A DNA stretch of 64,000 nt, taken from Malachius bipustulatus. Taxonomy: Eukaryota; Arthropoda; Insecta; Coleoptera; Melyridae. The notes beneath the pieces are model-generated. The model made no database searches. It saw only the letters and a program-made list of their open reading frames with translations, and was not told where the DNA came from. Where the stretch lies: NCBI GenBank assembly GCA_910589415.1, contig OU342633.1, forward strand, positions 9,152,858-9,216,857, read 5' to 3'. Shown here piece by piece: positions 1 to 11,640 of this stretch. The position numbers were made by a program, and so were the translations under genes. The stretch's first letter is position 1, and the number at the start of each line of letters is the position of its first letter.

Positions 1-1255
1 AGATTGTCTGAGAAAATTGAATATAAATGGTTTCTAATGATTGAAGTTGGTAATGAGTAATTTAAGTAATAAACAAATATGAAAATCAAAAGTTTCGATT
101 TACAAAGCAATATTGAAAAACGGTGTGCATGTGTACATGTCCCTATTTTAACTTTTCGTGTATTCTACCGGGTGTTGCATCGGCAGACCGTCCATAGAAA
201 ATCCCATGTAAATTTAAATACCTGCTAATATTATTATCTCCCGGATTAATTTTAGATCAAAATTCAATGAGACTTTTTTGAATATCTTTGTGTGATGAAC
301 TTACCTGCAAAGTACGAATAATTTTCATTCAGTTCAGAAAGTTTTCTAAAATTTCAAAAATAAAAATGCTGTCCTGATACTTTTCTCAATTTAACCACCA
401 GCAGTTTTGAAATTTTTTGAAACCAGCTTTCTTTGTGAAATCGATTACGTTGGCAAAAATATTCTACACAACAGCTTCCCATGTAGTACCAGTACCACTT
501 AATCATGTTTACTTTTTCTTCTGTCGTGTAGAACATTTTTTCCAACGGAATATTTTACAAAACTTAATAAATAATTTATTTGCTAGTTCCTTGGCTCAGT
601 AATGATACACTGTGTAGTTTTTTTTTTTTTTAATAGGACAGCCTTAGATTGGCCGAGATGCCGAACGGTGAAGACGTGTATCTGTTAGCTCAGCGGAAAC
701 CCTGCAAAAAGTGTAAAGTGCTGCCCATAGAGATAAAATTATTAAATATCAACAAGATGTGATAAATATTCTAAAGCTGCATCTACATGAAAATGAATGC
801 AATGAATCAAATATTGAAGTTGAAAATACGATTGACAAGAAAGTAAACCGAAGAATCCATCATCATACTCTGAATCTTATGAATTATAGTTACAAGTTAG
901 TCAAAATCGCCATTTTTCATTTTGAAAGCAGTGTATGTATACATAGGAAACAACTTATGCGTGTCCCTTACGTGTTTCTATCTTAACTTTTCACATGGTA
1001 TCCTTAATATGTGTTTAATTTTAATGCAGGGTGATGGATATAATCAGATTTTTTAATCGCACGCTGCCTTAAAAAAAAAATTCAAGTGCGGTGGCTTCAG
1101 CATACAAAAAAAGAATAATATGCTGATCAAATAATTGGTAAAAGCCAAGGGCTAGAAACACACTAAAGAAGAAAAAGAAGTGCACTTTAAAGTAACACAT
1201 GAAAAGTTAAGATAGGGACATGTAAGCCGTTTTGTGATATTTGGAGACGTTTTCC
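1..1255. repeat. Degenerate copy of the ACAGGGTG palindromic repeat family
   Basis: Positions 1-165 resemble the left arm of the well-preserved palindrome at 45631-46488 (from about 45835: AGATTGTCTGAGAAAAT, later an ACGGT motif, then CATGTCCC and TTTTAACTTTT). Around 950-1060 a second arm piece and a central CAGGGTGATGG with ATCAGATTTTT appear, and 1190-1250 reads as the opposite arm (AAAAGTTAAGATAGGGACATG). The copy is old, with an unrelated stretch between 180 and 900. Short open frames here look accidental. Confidence 0.65.
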
Positions 1256-2170
1256 GAAAAAAAAATTACCCGAATTACGTCAAAATATAGTGCATACGAG
1301 TATTACCTACTTGCCTTACTATGACTTTGCAATTTTCTATGTTCGGTGTAGAAACTATTTTTTTTTTCGAAAAAAGAAGAATAAAATTTTTAAAATGTTT
1401 TATCTAATGTTATTGATTTTTGATTTTCATGATTTTCTTATACCGAACGACATAAAAAATATGGCGGCTACAAGAGAAACAAAAGCTGGCCTGGATCTAG
1501 TCGGCTTTGAAAATTTTAATAATGTGAAATGGAGAGCTTTTGATGACCTATAGGTATGTAAACCGGCAAAAAAATAATTTAATATATTCCAACAATAAAA
1601 AAGATATGGTTAATATAAGATCGTTATGTATACTGCCACTTAAACTGGACACTCTGTATAAACAATATAACGCTGCATTAACGTTGTCTTAGTAGCTCCT
1701 GCAGAATAAGTTTCTGATTACAATTATTACTAACTAATCTGAAATACAAGTTTATTATACCTACTTTCTGAATACAACTACTGTAGGTAACATATTGTAA
1801 TGAAAATGAAATCTCTTTTAAATTGTATAGGTACAGCAGTACTTCAATAATGTTCACAGATCCAGTCAGGGCGTGAAAAATAATTTTCATTATCAGTCCC
1901 GATATTAGATAGCTTAGATATTGATCAACTCGTAGTTTACGGTGGCGGTAACGGAAGCATGGAGACCGGAGATTTCAATGCTGCGTTAGAAACGTAACAT
2001 CTAAGAAGGTCTGACAACGAATGTGAGCATTGCTCTGGAATATGCGTGTATCGTATTTTCAGATCATGTGTGAAAATTTGTCATGCACAACAATTTTTAT
2101 TTTGAGAAAAACTTGGAATCATAATTTATCAGTTCGCAAATTATCGCAAATAAACAAAAATGGATGGAAG
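1256..2170. other. AT-rich stretch with no recognised gene
   Basis: Low-complexity A/T runs and short open frames with no domain or codon pattern that I recognise. At about 1645 GGACACTCTGTATAAA looks like a decayed CACCCTGTATA repeat terminus. Nothing else can be supported. Confidence 0.5.
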
Positions 2171-3392
2171 ATACCTATTCATAGTTAGAGAGATGACGAC
2201 AAAAATGTCTTGTATCTCCAAAATGGAATAAAAACAGTTTTTTATATAACTCGAGTCCTTTTCTTAAAATCCGTCTTGTCAAATAGGGGTCTATCGCGTT
2301 GCGATGAGCGGCTACGGCCTTTTGTCCAGATTTACCCGAGCGATTTCGAAAAGTATCTTATCATTTGGAAGAAAATTACTGGGGGGCCATCTAACTAGGC
2401 AACCCCCCAATTCAGAGAAATACATTTTCTTCCAATTTGCTCCTAGCGTTAACCTTCATAGTTACCGGGTGAGTCACTAGGTTACTATACATAGTTACTA
2501 TGGTCACCGGGAATAACAAAGCGTCGTAATACAGCCTCAGGCAAAAGTTTTTTAGGGAAAGTGAGCCTAAAAATTCGTTTGAAAATCATTTTGAGCTTCT
2601 AAAATGACGCTAGGGGGCGTTAGAACCATGACCGAATAAAAAATTTGAATTTTCTCATAATTTATCAAAATGAGAGGATATATTCAAAATATCATGGGTG
2701 CAATGCTTAAATAGCTTCATGTTTTCATCTTGCGTTTTTATTTAAACTCCAAAAATAAAGTATTGGGGGAACGTCAAAGCTTTGTTAATTCAAATGTCGA
2801 TTATTCCGGTTAACCTCGACGGAATTTAACAATATTAGTGTCATTACAAAGGGTTTTTCTCCTTCTGTCGATTACACCTTTCGAATTTTTCATTTTATTA
2901 CCACCGAAACCGCTGGAGGGCGTTATATGACATGTAAGGAAATATCGCGACTTTAAACAAAGTTCATAAAATGGTATTATTATTTTTACATAGTTAAAGA
3001 GAGAATTGAATTCTTAAGGTGTCATTGAAAACCGCAGCTGGATAACTTTCGCCTAACTGTAGATATCTGCCAGGAAAGTTAACTTACCTAATGAATTTTC
3101 TAAGTTTGAACTCCGCACGGATCAAATGGAAATCATCCCTCCGTTAAAATTGCTTATATTCAAATATATTTATATTTATATATTCCATGGGTGTAAAGTG
3201 AATATATATACAGGGTGATGAAAAATAGGATATTTTCTATTTTTTTCAGTTCACCGTTGGTAACTTTGTAATTTTTGGAGCTATGAAGTCGGTTCCTATA
3301 TAACAAACGTGAAGTATTTTTGTCGCTTATTACAGTGGTGAAAACAGAAAACAATTGAAAGTTTACGTCATGAGGTACATTCCTATTTTTAT
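2171..3392 (+). repeat. Left arm of a large foldback element
   Basis: This arm is the diverged reverse complement of blocks at 17918-18452, 15422-15490, 7493-7736 and 3393-3487, in that order moving inward. Matching landmarks are AGAGAGATG at 2190 against CATCTCTCT near 18430, a CGCTCGGG/CCCGAGCG pair, GGCATTGCACCC-type sequence near 2697 against 17950, the A/T-rich TCTTAAGGTGTCATTGA at 3013 against 15425, and GAAGTCGGTT at 3282 against AACCGACTTC at 7494. TACAGGGTGATG at 3209 and CATCACCCTGTATA near 7570 mark an inner pair of termini. The symmetry centre is near 3392. No protein is coded in the arm. Arm identity looks moderate with small gaps, so the element is old. Confidence 0.85.
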
Positions 3393-3487
3393 ATTAAAAA
3401 ATTGCTTTTTTGGGAATATCTCATGACGTAATAATAATGTAATATCTCTTCTATAATAAGCGACAAAAATTCTTCTTGCTTGTTAAT
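3393..3487 (-). repeat. Innermost part of the foldback right arm
   Basis: ATAATAAGCGACAAAAAT at 3451 is the inverted match of TTTTTGTCGCTTATTAC at 3316, and TCTCATGACGTAA at 3418 inverts TTACGTCATGAG at 3362. The arm stops at TTGTTAAT (about 3487) and resumes at 7493, so the CR1-like element sits exactly between. Confidence 0.8.
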
Positions 3488-3535
3488 TGGTAAAAGTATT
3501 TAAAGTTTTTATAAGGTTAAAAAGTGTTTATCAGT

Positions 3536-4511
3536 ATGGCGGCTAGTAAGGTTGTGTTGCCGGACGCTGCTTGTGGTAAATGCAAAAAGCACGTTGTAAA
3601 TGGTTTTAAATGTGATAAGTGCGATAATGTTTTCCATCCAAAGTACATGTGCAAAGTACTCTAATAGTGTGAGATTTGTGTCCGATTTGGTGATTATATG
3701 CTGCGAAGATCTGGAGGAGTCCGAACACAGTGCACCCTTCTATGAGGCTGTTGAGGAACTAGCGACTCAGTCGGGTGGTAGGATTGATACTAGGATCTTC
3801 AACTACATTTTAAGATCCAAGGACATCATAATAAGTGAATTACGAGAGAAGATTGTAGTGTTAACTAGTGAAATTAAAGTTCTTAAGGATTCAAATAAAT
3901 TCGCTAATGTACAAAATCAGAAGATAAAAACACAAGTTAAACGAAGAAATGCCAGCTCAAATCGATCTCAAGGTCGATCGGACAGTAACGATGATTTCGT
4001 TTTATCGAGAAATGATAAGCCAGTATCACCTGGGAAAGTAAATAAAGAAAGATCATATGGTTCTGACTGTTCTGCAGGTAAGCTTGAATATGCGGGTACT
4101 GGTGGTTCTTCTTCCTCGGTCTTTGACGGCTCTACAGCTGTGAGCGCTGGTTCCCTTCCTAATTTAGTTGACAAAGCTCCCCAATCAAGTGACTGGTCTA
4201 CGGTTAATGGACGTAAAAAGCGCAAAGTTATTGTTGGTGACGCGGGCTCTGAGATATGTGGCTCTATAAAATCCGCGCCTCGATTCAAAGATGCACATGT
4301 TTATAGAATACACAAGGAAACTACTGTGGAAGACATGATTAAGTTCTTGAAGGTCGATTTTCCCGAGATTAGATGCACATCTCTAACATCTAAGCATCCA
4401 GACGATTATGCATCCTTCAAGGTATCAGTGTATGATAAAAACTTTGAAAAAATAATATCTTCCGAGCGCTGGCCTACAGGTACGTGTATACGGAGGTTTT
4501 TTCAAATGTAG
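3536..4511 (+). pseudogene. CR1-like ORF1 (nucleic-acid-binding protein), one frameshift
   Basis: The start ATG at 3536 opens a Cys/His finger with CGKC, CDKC and FHP, as in PHD-type ORF1 proteins. A frameshift near 3645 moves the reading into the frame that stays open to 4511. After the finger come a coiled-coil-like stretch (roughly 3820-3900, SELREKIVVLTSEIKVLK), a Ser/Arg/Gly-rich low-complexity linker, and a C-terminal RRM-like domain (HVYRIHKETTVEDMIKFL to WPTGTCIRRFF). Known ORF1 proteins of this type bind element RNA as multimers. The last 28 bases overlap the ORF2 frame, which suggests coupled translation. The finger assignment rests on the pattern of Cys and His only. Confidence 0.8.
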
Positions 4512-7251
4512 CCTCGTCCAACGACACTAAAATAAGTGGAGACAGGTCTCTTTCGTTGTTATGTGCAAATGTACAGTCGATTCGAAGTATAGTGGACGAA
4601 GTCGATATACTACTTGATCAACATAGGAATAGATTTTTAGTTCTCTGTATTGTGGAACACTTGCTAACTGACAGCGAAATGGTCAGTTTGTCATTAAATA
4701 ACTATGCTGTTGCATCGCATTTTTCACGCTGTATTCAAAAGTGTGGTGGCTCTATGATCTGTGTGCATAATGATGTAAGGGCTATGGTTGCGGATCCTTT
4801 GAACTGTTCATCGAGATCACTGGAGGGAGACTGTGAAGTTTGTTCAATTTTTATATCTCACATAAATGTGTATGTTATATCAGTCTATCGTCCACCTGCA
4901 GGTGATTTTAATGTGTTTTTTGATATTATGTCTGGAATATTTGGTTCATTAGATTTTATGAAACATTATGTGATTGTCTGTGGCGATTTTAATGTAAGAT
5001 TTGGTAATGACGATGCAAAGGCTACATACCTTTGCAATTTTATGACTGGCTATGGCCTAAAAAAGCACGTTGACTTCCCCACACGTGGAGATAATTGTCT
5101 AGACAACGCCTTCAGTAATTTCAACGAAGGGTCAGATTTTGCCGATCCTGTTAAAACGGGATTCTCAGACCACAGGGGCTTTCAAATTCAGTTTTCAACT
5201 AATGAACACCATACTGCTACTGTCGATAGAAAAATTATTCGACCGATTACTCCCGTTGGGAAATGTCAACTGTATAGATTTTTAGAGTGCATTGATTGGA
5301 ATTATATATGTTCAGCGGATGAAGGCGTGAATTATAAGTTCAGCGAGTTTATTCGAGCCATATCTGCTGGCTGTGCAGAGTATTTTCCTAGTAAGACCGT
5401 ACTGATTCATAAACGTAACAATAGACTCAGATGGTTCAATAGCGATCTGAGAAGGTTCAGAAATTTGATCTTGTTATTCGATGATCTGTTCAAGCAAACC
5501 GGTTTAAGATGTCATCTGGCTACCAGAAATAAGCTAAGGGGACATTACAGACAGGTTATAAAAAAAGCAAAATTAGCTGCTAATAATAACTTTCTCAGAT
5601 CAGCTCGGAATCCAGTGAAATCATCCTGGCAGATTATAAATGAGGGTCGAACACGTAGAAACAATAACTGTGACAAAAGCTATGTCTTATCTCCAAGTTA
5701 TTTCAATTCATATTTTGCCAGCATTGCGGATAAAATTGCGAATGAATTACCCAATTCGAATGTTGATCCTATAACAATGATGTGTGAATCCAGTAAATGT
5801 ATTCCTTCAAATGCGGAATACTTTAGGTTTGATGAGGTGTCTTGTATTGTAGTTAGAGATACTATTGATAGCCTTAAGTCAGGCAATGTGATGGATGTGG
5901 ATGGTCTCAGTGTTAACATCATAAAATATATTAAAGATGTAATTATCTTGCCTCTTACGAAATTAATTAATCAAAGCATCAAAGAGGGCGTTTTTCCTAA
6001 TGTCTTGAAGAGGGCTGTGGTCATCTCAATTCATAAAAAAAGGGTCAACCGACGACCCTGGAAATTTTAGACCTATCGCAATTCTTTCCGTTTTTTCCAA
6101 GATATTAGAACGAATTTTGAAACATCAATTGACAAAATATTTCGAACTATCAAATTATTTCACGAGTAGTCAGTTCGGTTTTCGCAGGGGTCGCGGCACA
6201 GTTAATGCTGTGATTGAGATGATAATCACATTCTGAATAATTTCGAGAACGGAAAATTTACACACGGTAATTTTCTTGATTTGAGCAAAGCGTTCGATTG
6301 CGTTGATCACGTTACTCTGATACGTAAGCTGTATCTGTATAATCTGCACCCAGTTAGCATAAGACTTCTTGCATCGTTCCTGACCCAGAGGGAGCAGACA
6401 GTAAGGTTGAATAATCAGAATTCTCCATTTCTACCTGTCAACAGGGGTGTGCCTCAAGGTTCAGTCTTGGGACCACTATTATTCCTGATTTATTTAAACG
6501 ACCTTCCTGAATACATGAATGTGTATTCGTCTTCTTCCTCTGCCTCTGTTCTCTTTGCTGACGATACAACGACTTTGAACTCTGACCATGATTTGGATGC
6601 CACTATTAGAGATGGAGTTGGCGCTGTCGAGTCTGTAAATTGTTGGTTCATTTCTAATGGACTCCAGCTCAATGTTGATAAGTCAGCATCTATGCTCTTT
6701 ACAATGCGTCCTACAAACTCTGCGAATCTGGAGGACTACTGTAATCAAGTTAAATATCTGGGTTTACACATCGATAATAAGCTGAGATTTAGGACTCATG
6801 GAGAGATGGTGTGCTCTTGCATATTCGTCCTTCGCAATTTGAAAGCCACAGTGTCTACACCCACACTTCTGATGGTTTTTCATGCTCCGTTTCAGTCCCA
6901 TCTGAACTATATGCACTCATAGTTTGGGGCCACCTCAATATTCGGCATCACATCTTTAGATTGCAGCGGAGAGTGGTCAGGATTGTTGCTGGGTTGGGAT
7001 ACAGGGATGACTGCAGGCCTTCTTTCACAGAACTGAAGATATTGACCCTGCCTTCAATGTTTATATATCAGTGTTTGTGTTATGTACGAAAAAATCCTCA
7101 CTGTTTCCATGATAACGCAGCCCATCCATATGCCACTAGATTTAAGCATGATTTAGGAACAGAAAGTCATCGACTTGCATCATCTGTCACTGGTGCAAGA
7201 TTTTATGTCATAAAGTTCTTCAACAAACTATCTCAAGACTCAAGACTGTAA
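4484..7251 (+). pseudogene. CR1-like ORF2: endonuclease and reverse transcriptase, several frameshifts
   Basis: The N-terminal half is an AP-like endonuclease with LLCANVQSI, a Glu in CIVEHLL, YRPPAGDFN, VIVCGDFN and a terminal SDHRGFQ, matching the known catalytic order N-E-D-N-D-H. The RT half has FRPIAILS, FGFRRGRGT, LDLSKAFD, NRGVPQGSVLGPLLF and the catalytic FADDTT, then a C-terminal thumb region. Frame is lost three times: in an A run near 6040, near 6228, and near 6905. No RNase H or zinc knuckle follows, consistent with CR1/Jockey-type architecture. The protein would prime reverse transcription on nicked target DNA (family knowledge). This copy is dead. Confidence 0.9.
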
Positions 7252-7454
7252 GGATCTTCAGATTTCGATATTTGCCAACAGATTAAAATTATATTTAATT
7301 TCTAAAGCTTGTTACAGTATAGATCAATACCTGGAACAGCGGCATGTCGATTTCTGAACGGTTATAAATTTTTTGTCATGGAAAAATTGATTGCGAATGT
7401 AGTTAGGTGGTTATGTATATGGACGCATGTAAGAATATTGTACATTCAAGACAC

Positions 7455-7492
7455 TAAATAAACTATTCTATTCTATATTCTATTCTATTGAA
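7455..7492 (+). repeat. ATTCT microsatellite tail of the CR1-like element
   Basis: AATAAA is followed by repeated CTATTCTATTCTATATTCTA units, then directly by the resumed foldback arm (AACCGACTTC). A short tandem tail in place of poly(A) is typical of CR1-group elements. Confidence 0.85.
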
Positions 7493-7736
7493 TAACCGAC
7501 TTCATAGCTCCAATAATAACGAAGTTACCAACGGTGAACAGAAAAAATTCAAAATAGACGATTTTACATCACCCTGTATACATATTCACTTTATGCCCAT
7601 AGAGACTTTTGATCGCCGGAAATACATTTGAATATCAGCACTTCTAACCGAGGGATGATTTCCATTTGATCCGTGTGGGATCCCAACTCTGATCTCTACT
7701 TCTCTACAGTTGGGCTAAAGATATACAGTGCCCCGA
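7493..7736 (-). repeat. Foldback right arm, second piece
   Basis: Inverted match to about 3050-3300: AACCGACTTCATAGCTCC, TTACCAACGGTGAAC, CATCACCCTGTATA, GGATGATTTCCATTTGATCC and CTACAGTTGGGCTAAAG. Homology fades near 7736 and resumes at about 15422. Confidence 0.85.
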
Positions 7737-8924
7737 AATTCCACCTCGTATAGGTACGAAAATCGGAGCAAGAAAAATAAAGTAATAATACCCACTTTTC
7801 TTCCGTCACATCCAGCAGTGCATGCAGATTCATCCGGCAACACTGGATTTGATTTTGAATTTGGAAATTATTTTCACTTTTGAGAGAAAACGAGATGGGG
7901 GGATTATAAAATAATTATACAAACATCCTAGTAAATAACAGGTTTAATGAATGTTTTTAAAAGAAAATTTACATACCTATACCTAGTACAACAGACTAGC
8001 TATCAAAATGATTGATAACTAAAAAAATCTCAAATCTTATCATTAATTAAATTAAAAGTTACTAATGACCGTCATTAAATTGTGAAAATTCTGTAAGATC
8101 TTTTCATGATTCTAAAAAAATTATTTCCCCATCTTACAAAATTTTCCTGAGTCGGAAATAATACAACAACATTAATCAAAAATTTTGTGATCGTCTGGTT
8201 ATAACAAATTAATTCTTTATCAAAGACATAATGTACTTAGATTCACTAAACAAAATTCCTACGTTGTGTTCTCCAAATAAATAATGATAAATTGTTTCTC
8301 ATTAAAACTTATAGTCTCATTCAGACATCAAATTTTACAAATAAATTTACACTTCACTTCATTATTTAAGTAAGTACCAAATCAAAATCACGAGAGTTCA
8401 TTTTCCACCATGAAATGATGATTTATTAAATAAAAATTTACGCACTCACATTGTCTTTGTCATGAAGAATTAAAGGTGACGTCCCATGAAATAATTATTG
8501 CTATCGTGGACCACTTCACCCAAAATAAACTGAATTAACCGCATCTTCATCATTTGTGACATGACCGTCGGTGGTTAATATTGACAATCCATTGATAATT
8601 AAAATCCATAATTATTAATAAGGTTGAAAAGCGGGAAAACTAAGATCCATAAACTAGAATCCTATAATCAGACTCATAATTAGACGCCATAATAAAATCC
8701 AAAACTATAGCCCATAATAAAACTCATAATAAGAGCCACTAAACTAGATCCAAGATTAAAGTCCAAAGCTAGACTCCGAAATAAGAGTCAAAAGTTAGAC
8801 CCATAATAAAAACCCTATAACAAAATGAAAAGAAAGCCATTATGATCTTTCCTGTGAGAAATAATTAATATAAAACTTTACCTCTGTCTGTCTTTACTGC
8901 AAACAGTCGGAAATTCAGAGGGTC
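7737..8924. other. Unassigned insertion segment
   Basis: It lies between the broken foldback arm and the outer LTR end, so it is inserted material, but no protein domain or terminal repeat is evident. GAAATTC occurs at both ends (about 7737 and 8910), which could be a short target duplication or chance. The region is AT-rich. Confidence 0.4.
8640..8825. repeat. Degenerate 11-16 bp tandem repeat
   Basis: About 14 consecutive monomers resembling ACCCATAATAAAA or ATCCATAAACTAG follow one another (CCATAATAAA, CTCATAATAAG, ATCCAAGATTAAAG and similar). Monomer length drifts, so it is an old, slipped array. No coding meaning is apparent. Confidence 0.6.
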
Positions 8925-10521
8925 TGTTGTAGACTAATTTGTAGAGGCACAGGGAAACACCGTATTTCTACAACTATTTTTATTCAACTCTAATCTCGTA
9001 ACACTTCGCAATTGATTATTATTAGAATATATAAGAATACATTGAGTAGCAGCCCGGAGCATTTCCATTTCCTCACTGATCTTGTTCGCGTTGAACTCTG
9101 TCTGTCCTCGTTCGACGTCTCCCCACTGCTACTGCTTGCAGACGGTCGGTGGTTCCCCGTCGAAACTCACCGTCAGACCACCGTACTGCCGGCGGCATCT
9201 TTTGACAGAGTAGTCAGAGTAAACCAGGATCACACGAGTGATCGAGAAGACGGATACAGAGTAGATTTCAGACTTCTAACGTCACAACAGTGATCTTCTG
9301 ACAAAGCAGACAGGTTAGAAGGAAGACAGGATCACAACAGTGATCAAGGAGACAGATTTCAGACTTCTAACGTCACAACAGTGATCTTCTGACAAAGCAG
9401 ACAGGTTAGAAGGAAGACAGGATCACAACAGTGATCAAGGAGACAGATTTCAGACTTCTAACGTCACAACAGTGATCTTCTGACAAAGCAGACAGGTTAG
9501 AAGGAAGACAGGATCACAACAGTGATCAAGGAGACAGATTTCAGACTTCTAACGTCACAACAGTGATCTTCTGACAAAGCAGACAGGTTAGAAGGAAGAC
9601 AGGATCACAACAGTGATCAAGGAGACAGATTTCAGACTTCTAACGTCACAACAGTGAACTTCTGACATAGCAGACAGGTTAGAAGGAAGACAGGATCACA
9701 ACAGTGATCAAGGAGACAGATTTCAGACTTCTAACGTCACAACAGTGATCTTCTGACAAAGCAGACAGGTTAGAAGGAAGACAGGATCACAACAGTGATC
9801 AAGGAGACAGATTTCAGACTTCTAACGTCACAACAGTGAACTTCTGACATAGCAGACAGGTTAGAAGGAAGACAGGATCACAACAGTGATCAAGGAGACA
9901 GATTTCAGACTTCTAACGTCACAACAGTGATCTTCTGACAAAGCAGACAGGTTAGAAGGAAGACAGGATCACAACAGTGATCAAGGAGACAGATTTCAGA
10001 CTTCTAACGTCACAACAGTGATCTTCTGACAAAGCAGACAGGTTAGAAGGAAGACAGGATCACAACAGTGATCAAGGAGACAGATTTCAGACTTCTAACG
10101 TCACAACAGTGAACTTCTGACATAGCAGACAGGTTAGAAGGAAGACAGGATCACAACAGTGATCAAGGAGACAGATTTCAGACTTCTAACGTCACAACAG
10201 TGATCTTCTGACAAAGCAGACAGGTTAGAAGGAAGACAGGATCACAACAGTGATCAAGGAGACAGATTTCAGACTTCTAACGTCACAACAGTGATCTTCT
10301 GACAAAGCAGACAGGTTAGAAGGAAGACAGGATCACAACAGTGATCAAGGAGACAGATTTCAGACTTCTAACGTCACAACAGTGAACTTCTGACATAGCA
10401 GACAGGTTAGAAGGAAGACAGGATCACAACAGTGATCAAGGAGACAGATTTCAGACTTCTAACGTCACAACAGTGATCTTCTGACAAAGCAGACAAGTTA
10501 GAAGGAATAATGGTACTTACA
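8925..10521 (-). repeat. 3' LTR, enlarged by a minisatellite
   Basis: It is on the integrase side of the element, which makes it the 3' LTR in minus orientation. The inner limit near 10521 is inferred from the end of integrase coding. The 272-bp outer block holds an AATAAA on the minus strand (GAATAAAAATAG), as expected for R-U5. The rest, which would be U3, is mainly the 91-bp array and does not match the other LTR. Confidence 0.55.
9198..10510. repeat. 91-bp minisatellite, about 14 units, with a three-unit higher order
   Basis: The unit begins GACAGATTTCAGACTTCTAA at 9351, 9442, 9533, 9624 and onward at exact 91-bp steps. Units differ at two sites: type A reads GATCTTCTGACAAAG and type B reads GAACTTCTGACATAG. 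The order is A A A A B A B A A B A A B A, so the right part is an AAB (273-bp) higher-order repeat. Each unit contains the palindrome GATCACAACAGTGATC and a near copy GTCACAACAGTGATC. Near-identity of units implies recent amplification. The left edge (9198-9260) is a degraded unit. Confidence 0.95.
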
Positions 10522-10529
10522 TTACAAGG

Positions 10530-10905
10530 GTTGGCTTTCAGGATCATTTAAAACAATCCATGGTTTCAGGTTATCTGCGACGATAACTGTTTCAGAGGTT
10601 CGAGAACCACGAAGATCTGTGTACCAGATAACGATCATTTGGAAGAACTTTCTTCACCAGAACGAGCCCTTGAACTTATTGTAGTTTTGTGGAATGGCCC
10701 GTCGCAAGTTTAGCTGTCCGGAGGACCATAACTAAATCGTTTTCTGAGTAGGTTTGGATTTTTCGTTTATGATTAATTGAGTATTCTGAGTAGGTTTGGA
10801 TTTTTCGTTTATGATTAATTGAGTAAATAGGCGTTGGGAGCGAGTTTATAAATTTAAGAGTGTTTTGTTTTGGCGTAGATCGGTGAGGTTTCACACTCAA
10901 GCTCA
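10530..10905 (-). pseudogene. Gypsy integrase C-terminal fragment
   Basis: Reading the minus strand, a basic segment (YSENDLVMVLRTAKLATG) is followed by a KVLPNDRYLV-type segment and a terminal DNxKPW-type end, the usual C-terminal domain after a Gypsy integrase core. Frames shift at least twice. The catalytic core and zinc domain are absent. Just upstream the RT fragment begins, so about 1 kb or more of pol has been lost. Identification rests on recognised family pattern. Confidence 0.7.
10743..10825. repeat. Tandem duplication of about 41 bp
   Basis: TCTGAGTAGGTTTGGATTTT and the following GATTAATTGAGTA occur twice back to back at 10743 and 10784, inside the integrase remnant. The copies look identical, so the duplication is recent. 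Confidence 0.9.
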
Positions 10906-10914
10906 GTAGGGAGA

Positions 10915-11640
10915 CAGAGCTTACAGAATTTTTGCATATAAATTTTTTAAAGAAATCCGAAGAAATCCGAGAATTACAGGAATTGATAAAGTTGATTTTT
11001 TTTCTTATTGCATCGGGTTGAATTCATCGTTGAAACTGTCATGACCAAGATATATGCCAGCTTAGGGGAAAAGACAATAGGTACACTTAGTTATTTGCAA
11101 GGTCAAATTGTATTTCCTTAACAATTGCAAAACTTTTTCCAGTTTAAGGAGACCCTCCTGAAAAACCGACGATGGAATCAAGATATCGTCCAAATAGGGC
11201 ATGATGTACCTTTTAAATTGTCCTGTTAGTTATTGGTATACTGTTGGACAATGAATGCATAAATAAACGAAAATAAAATAAAAATGACGTGGGATCACGT
11301 AATTCAGATAGAATTTTTGGCAGCAGCTGCTGAAAAACAGCAGGAGCATTATACAGACCGAAAATCATACGTAAAAAAAAAACTCGTATTTGCCATCCGA
11401 AGTAAGAAACGCTGTCTTTACTATTGAATACGAGGCCATGGGTACTTGAAAACAACCTGAGTATAAGTGTCAGGTAATAAATCTGTTATAATTTAGGAGT
11501 TTATCAAGTTGGTCTTCTATACGAGGAAGTGAGATTTTATATTTAATAGTCATATTATTTCTATAACAAACACATCAACGGAAGTCGCCACTTTTCTGGG
11601 GAACGAGAATAATAGGACTAGCATACGGGGATTGAGAGGC
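10915..11640 (-). pseudogene. Gypsy reverse transcriptase fragment
   Basis: The minus strand shows RT blocks in order: SPYASPIILVPQKSGDFR (about 11640-11580), ISLPRIEDQLDKLL, a QVPMA-type block, FGLYNAPAVFQ (about 11340) and the catalytic YLDDILIPSS near 11190. An EGLLKLEKVLQLLRKYNLTL segment and a YLGHDSF-type block near 11030 follow. Several stops and frameshifts break it (for example TGA after GDFR). It belongs to Ty3/Gypsy by the FGLxNAP and YLDD pattern. The protein once copied the element RNA. This copy cannot. Confidence 0.85.

Larger units (their letters stand above)
3488..7492 (+). mobile_element. CR1-like non-LTR retrotransposon, full-length but disabled
   Basis: A roughly 4-kb element with ORF1 (zinc finger, coiled coil, RRM-like end), ORF2 (AP endonuclease plus RT), a short 3' UTR and an ATTCT-type microsatellite tail instead of poly(A). 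It interrupts the right arm of the foldback element, which fixes both ends to within a few bases. Both ORFs carry frameshifts, so it cannot move on its own. The clade is inferred from the PHD-like ORF1, the EN-RT layout without RNase H, and the tail. CR1 or a nearby Jockey-group clade is most likely. Confidence 0.85.

Noticed and set aside
7737..8924. Part of the LTR retrotransposon
   Set aside because: It lies outside the LTR end at 8925, and I find no match to LTR or internal sequence. Left as unassigned.
9198..10510. CRISPR-like array of evenly spaced repeats
   Set aside because: Units are contiguous 91-bp tandem copies without unique spacers, in insect DNA and inside an LTR. It is a minisatellite.
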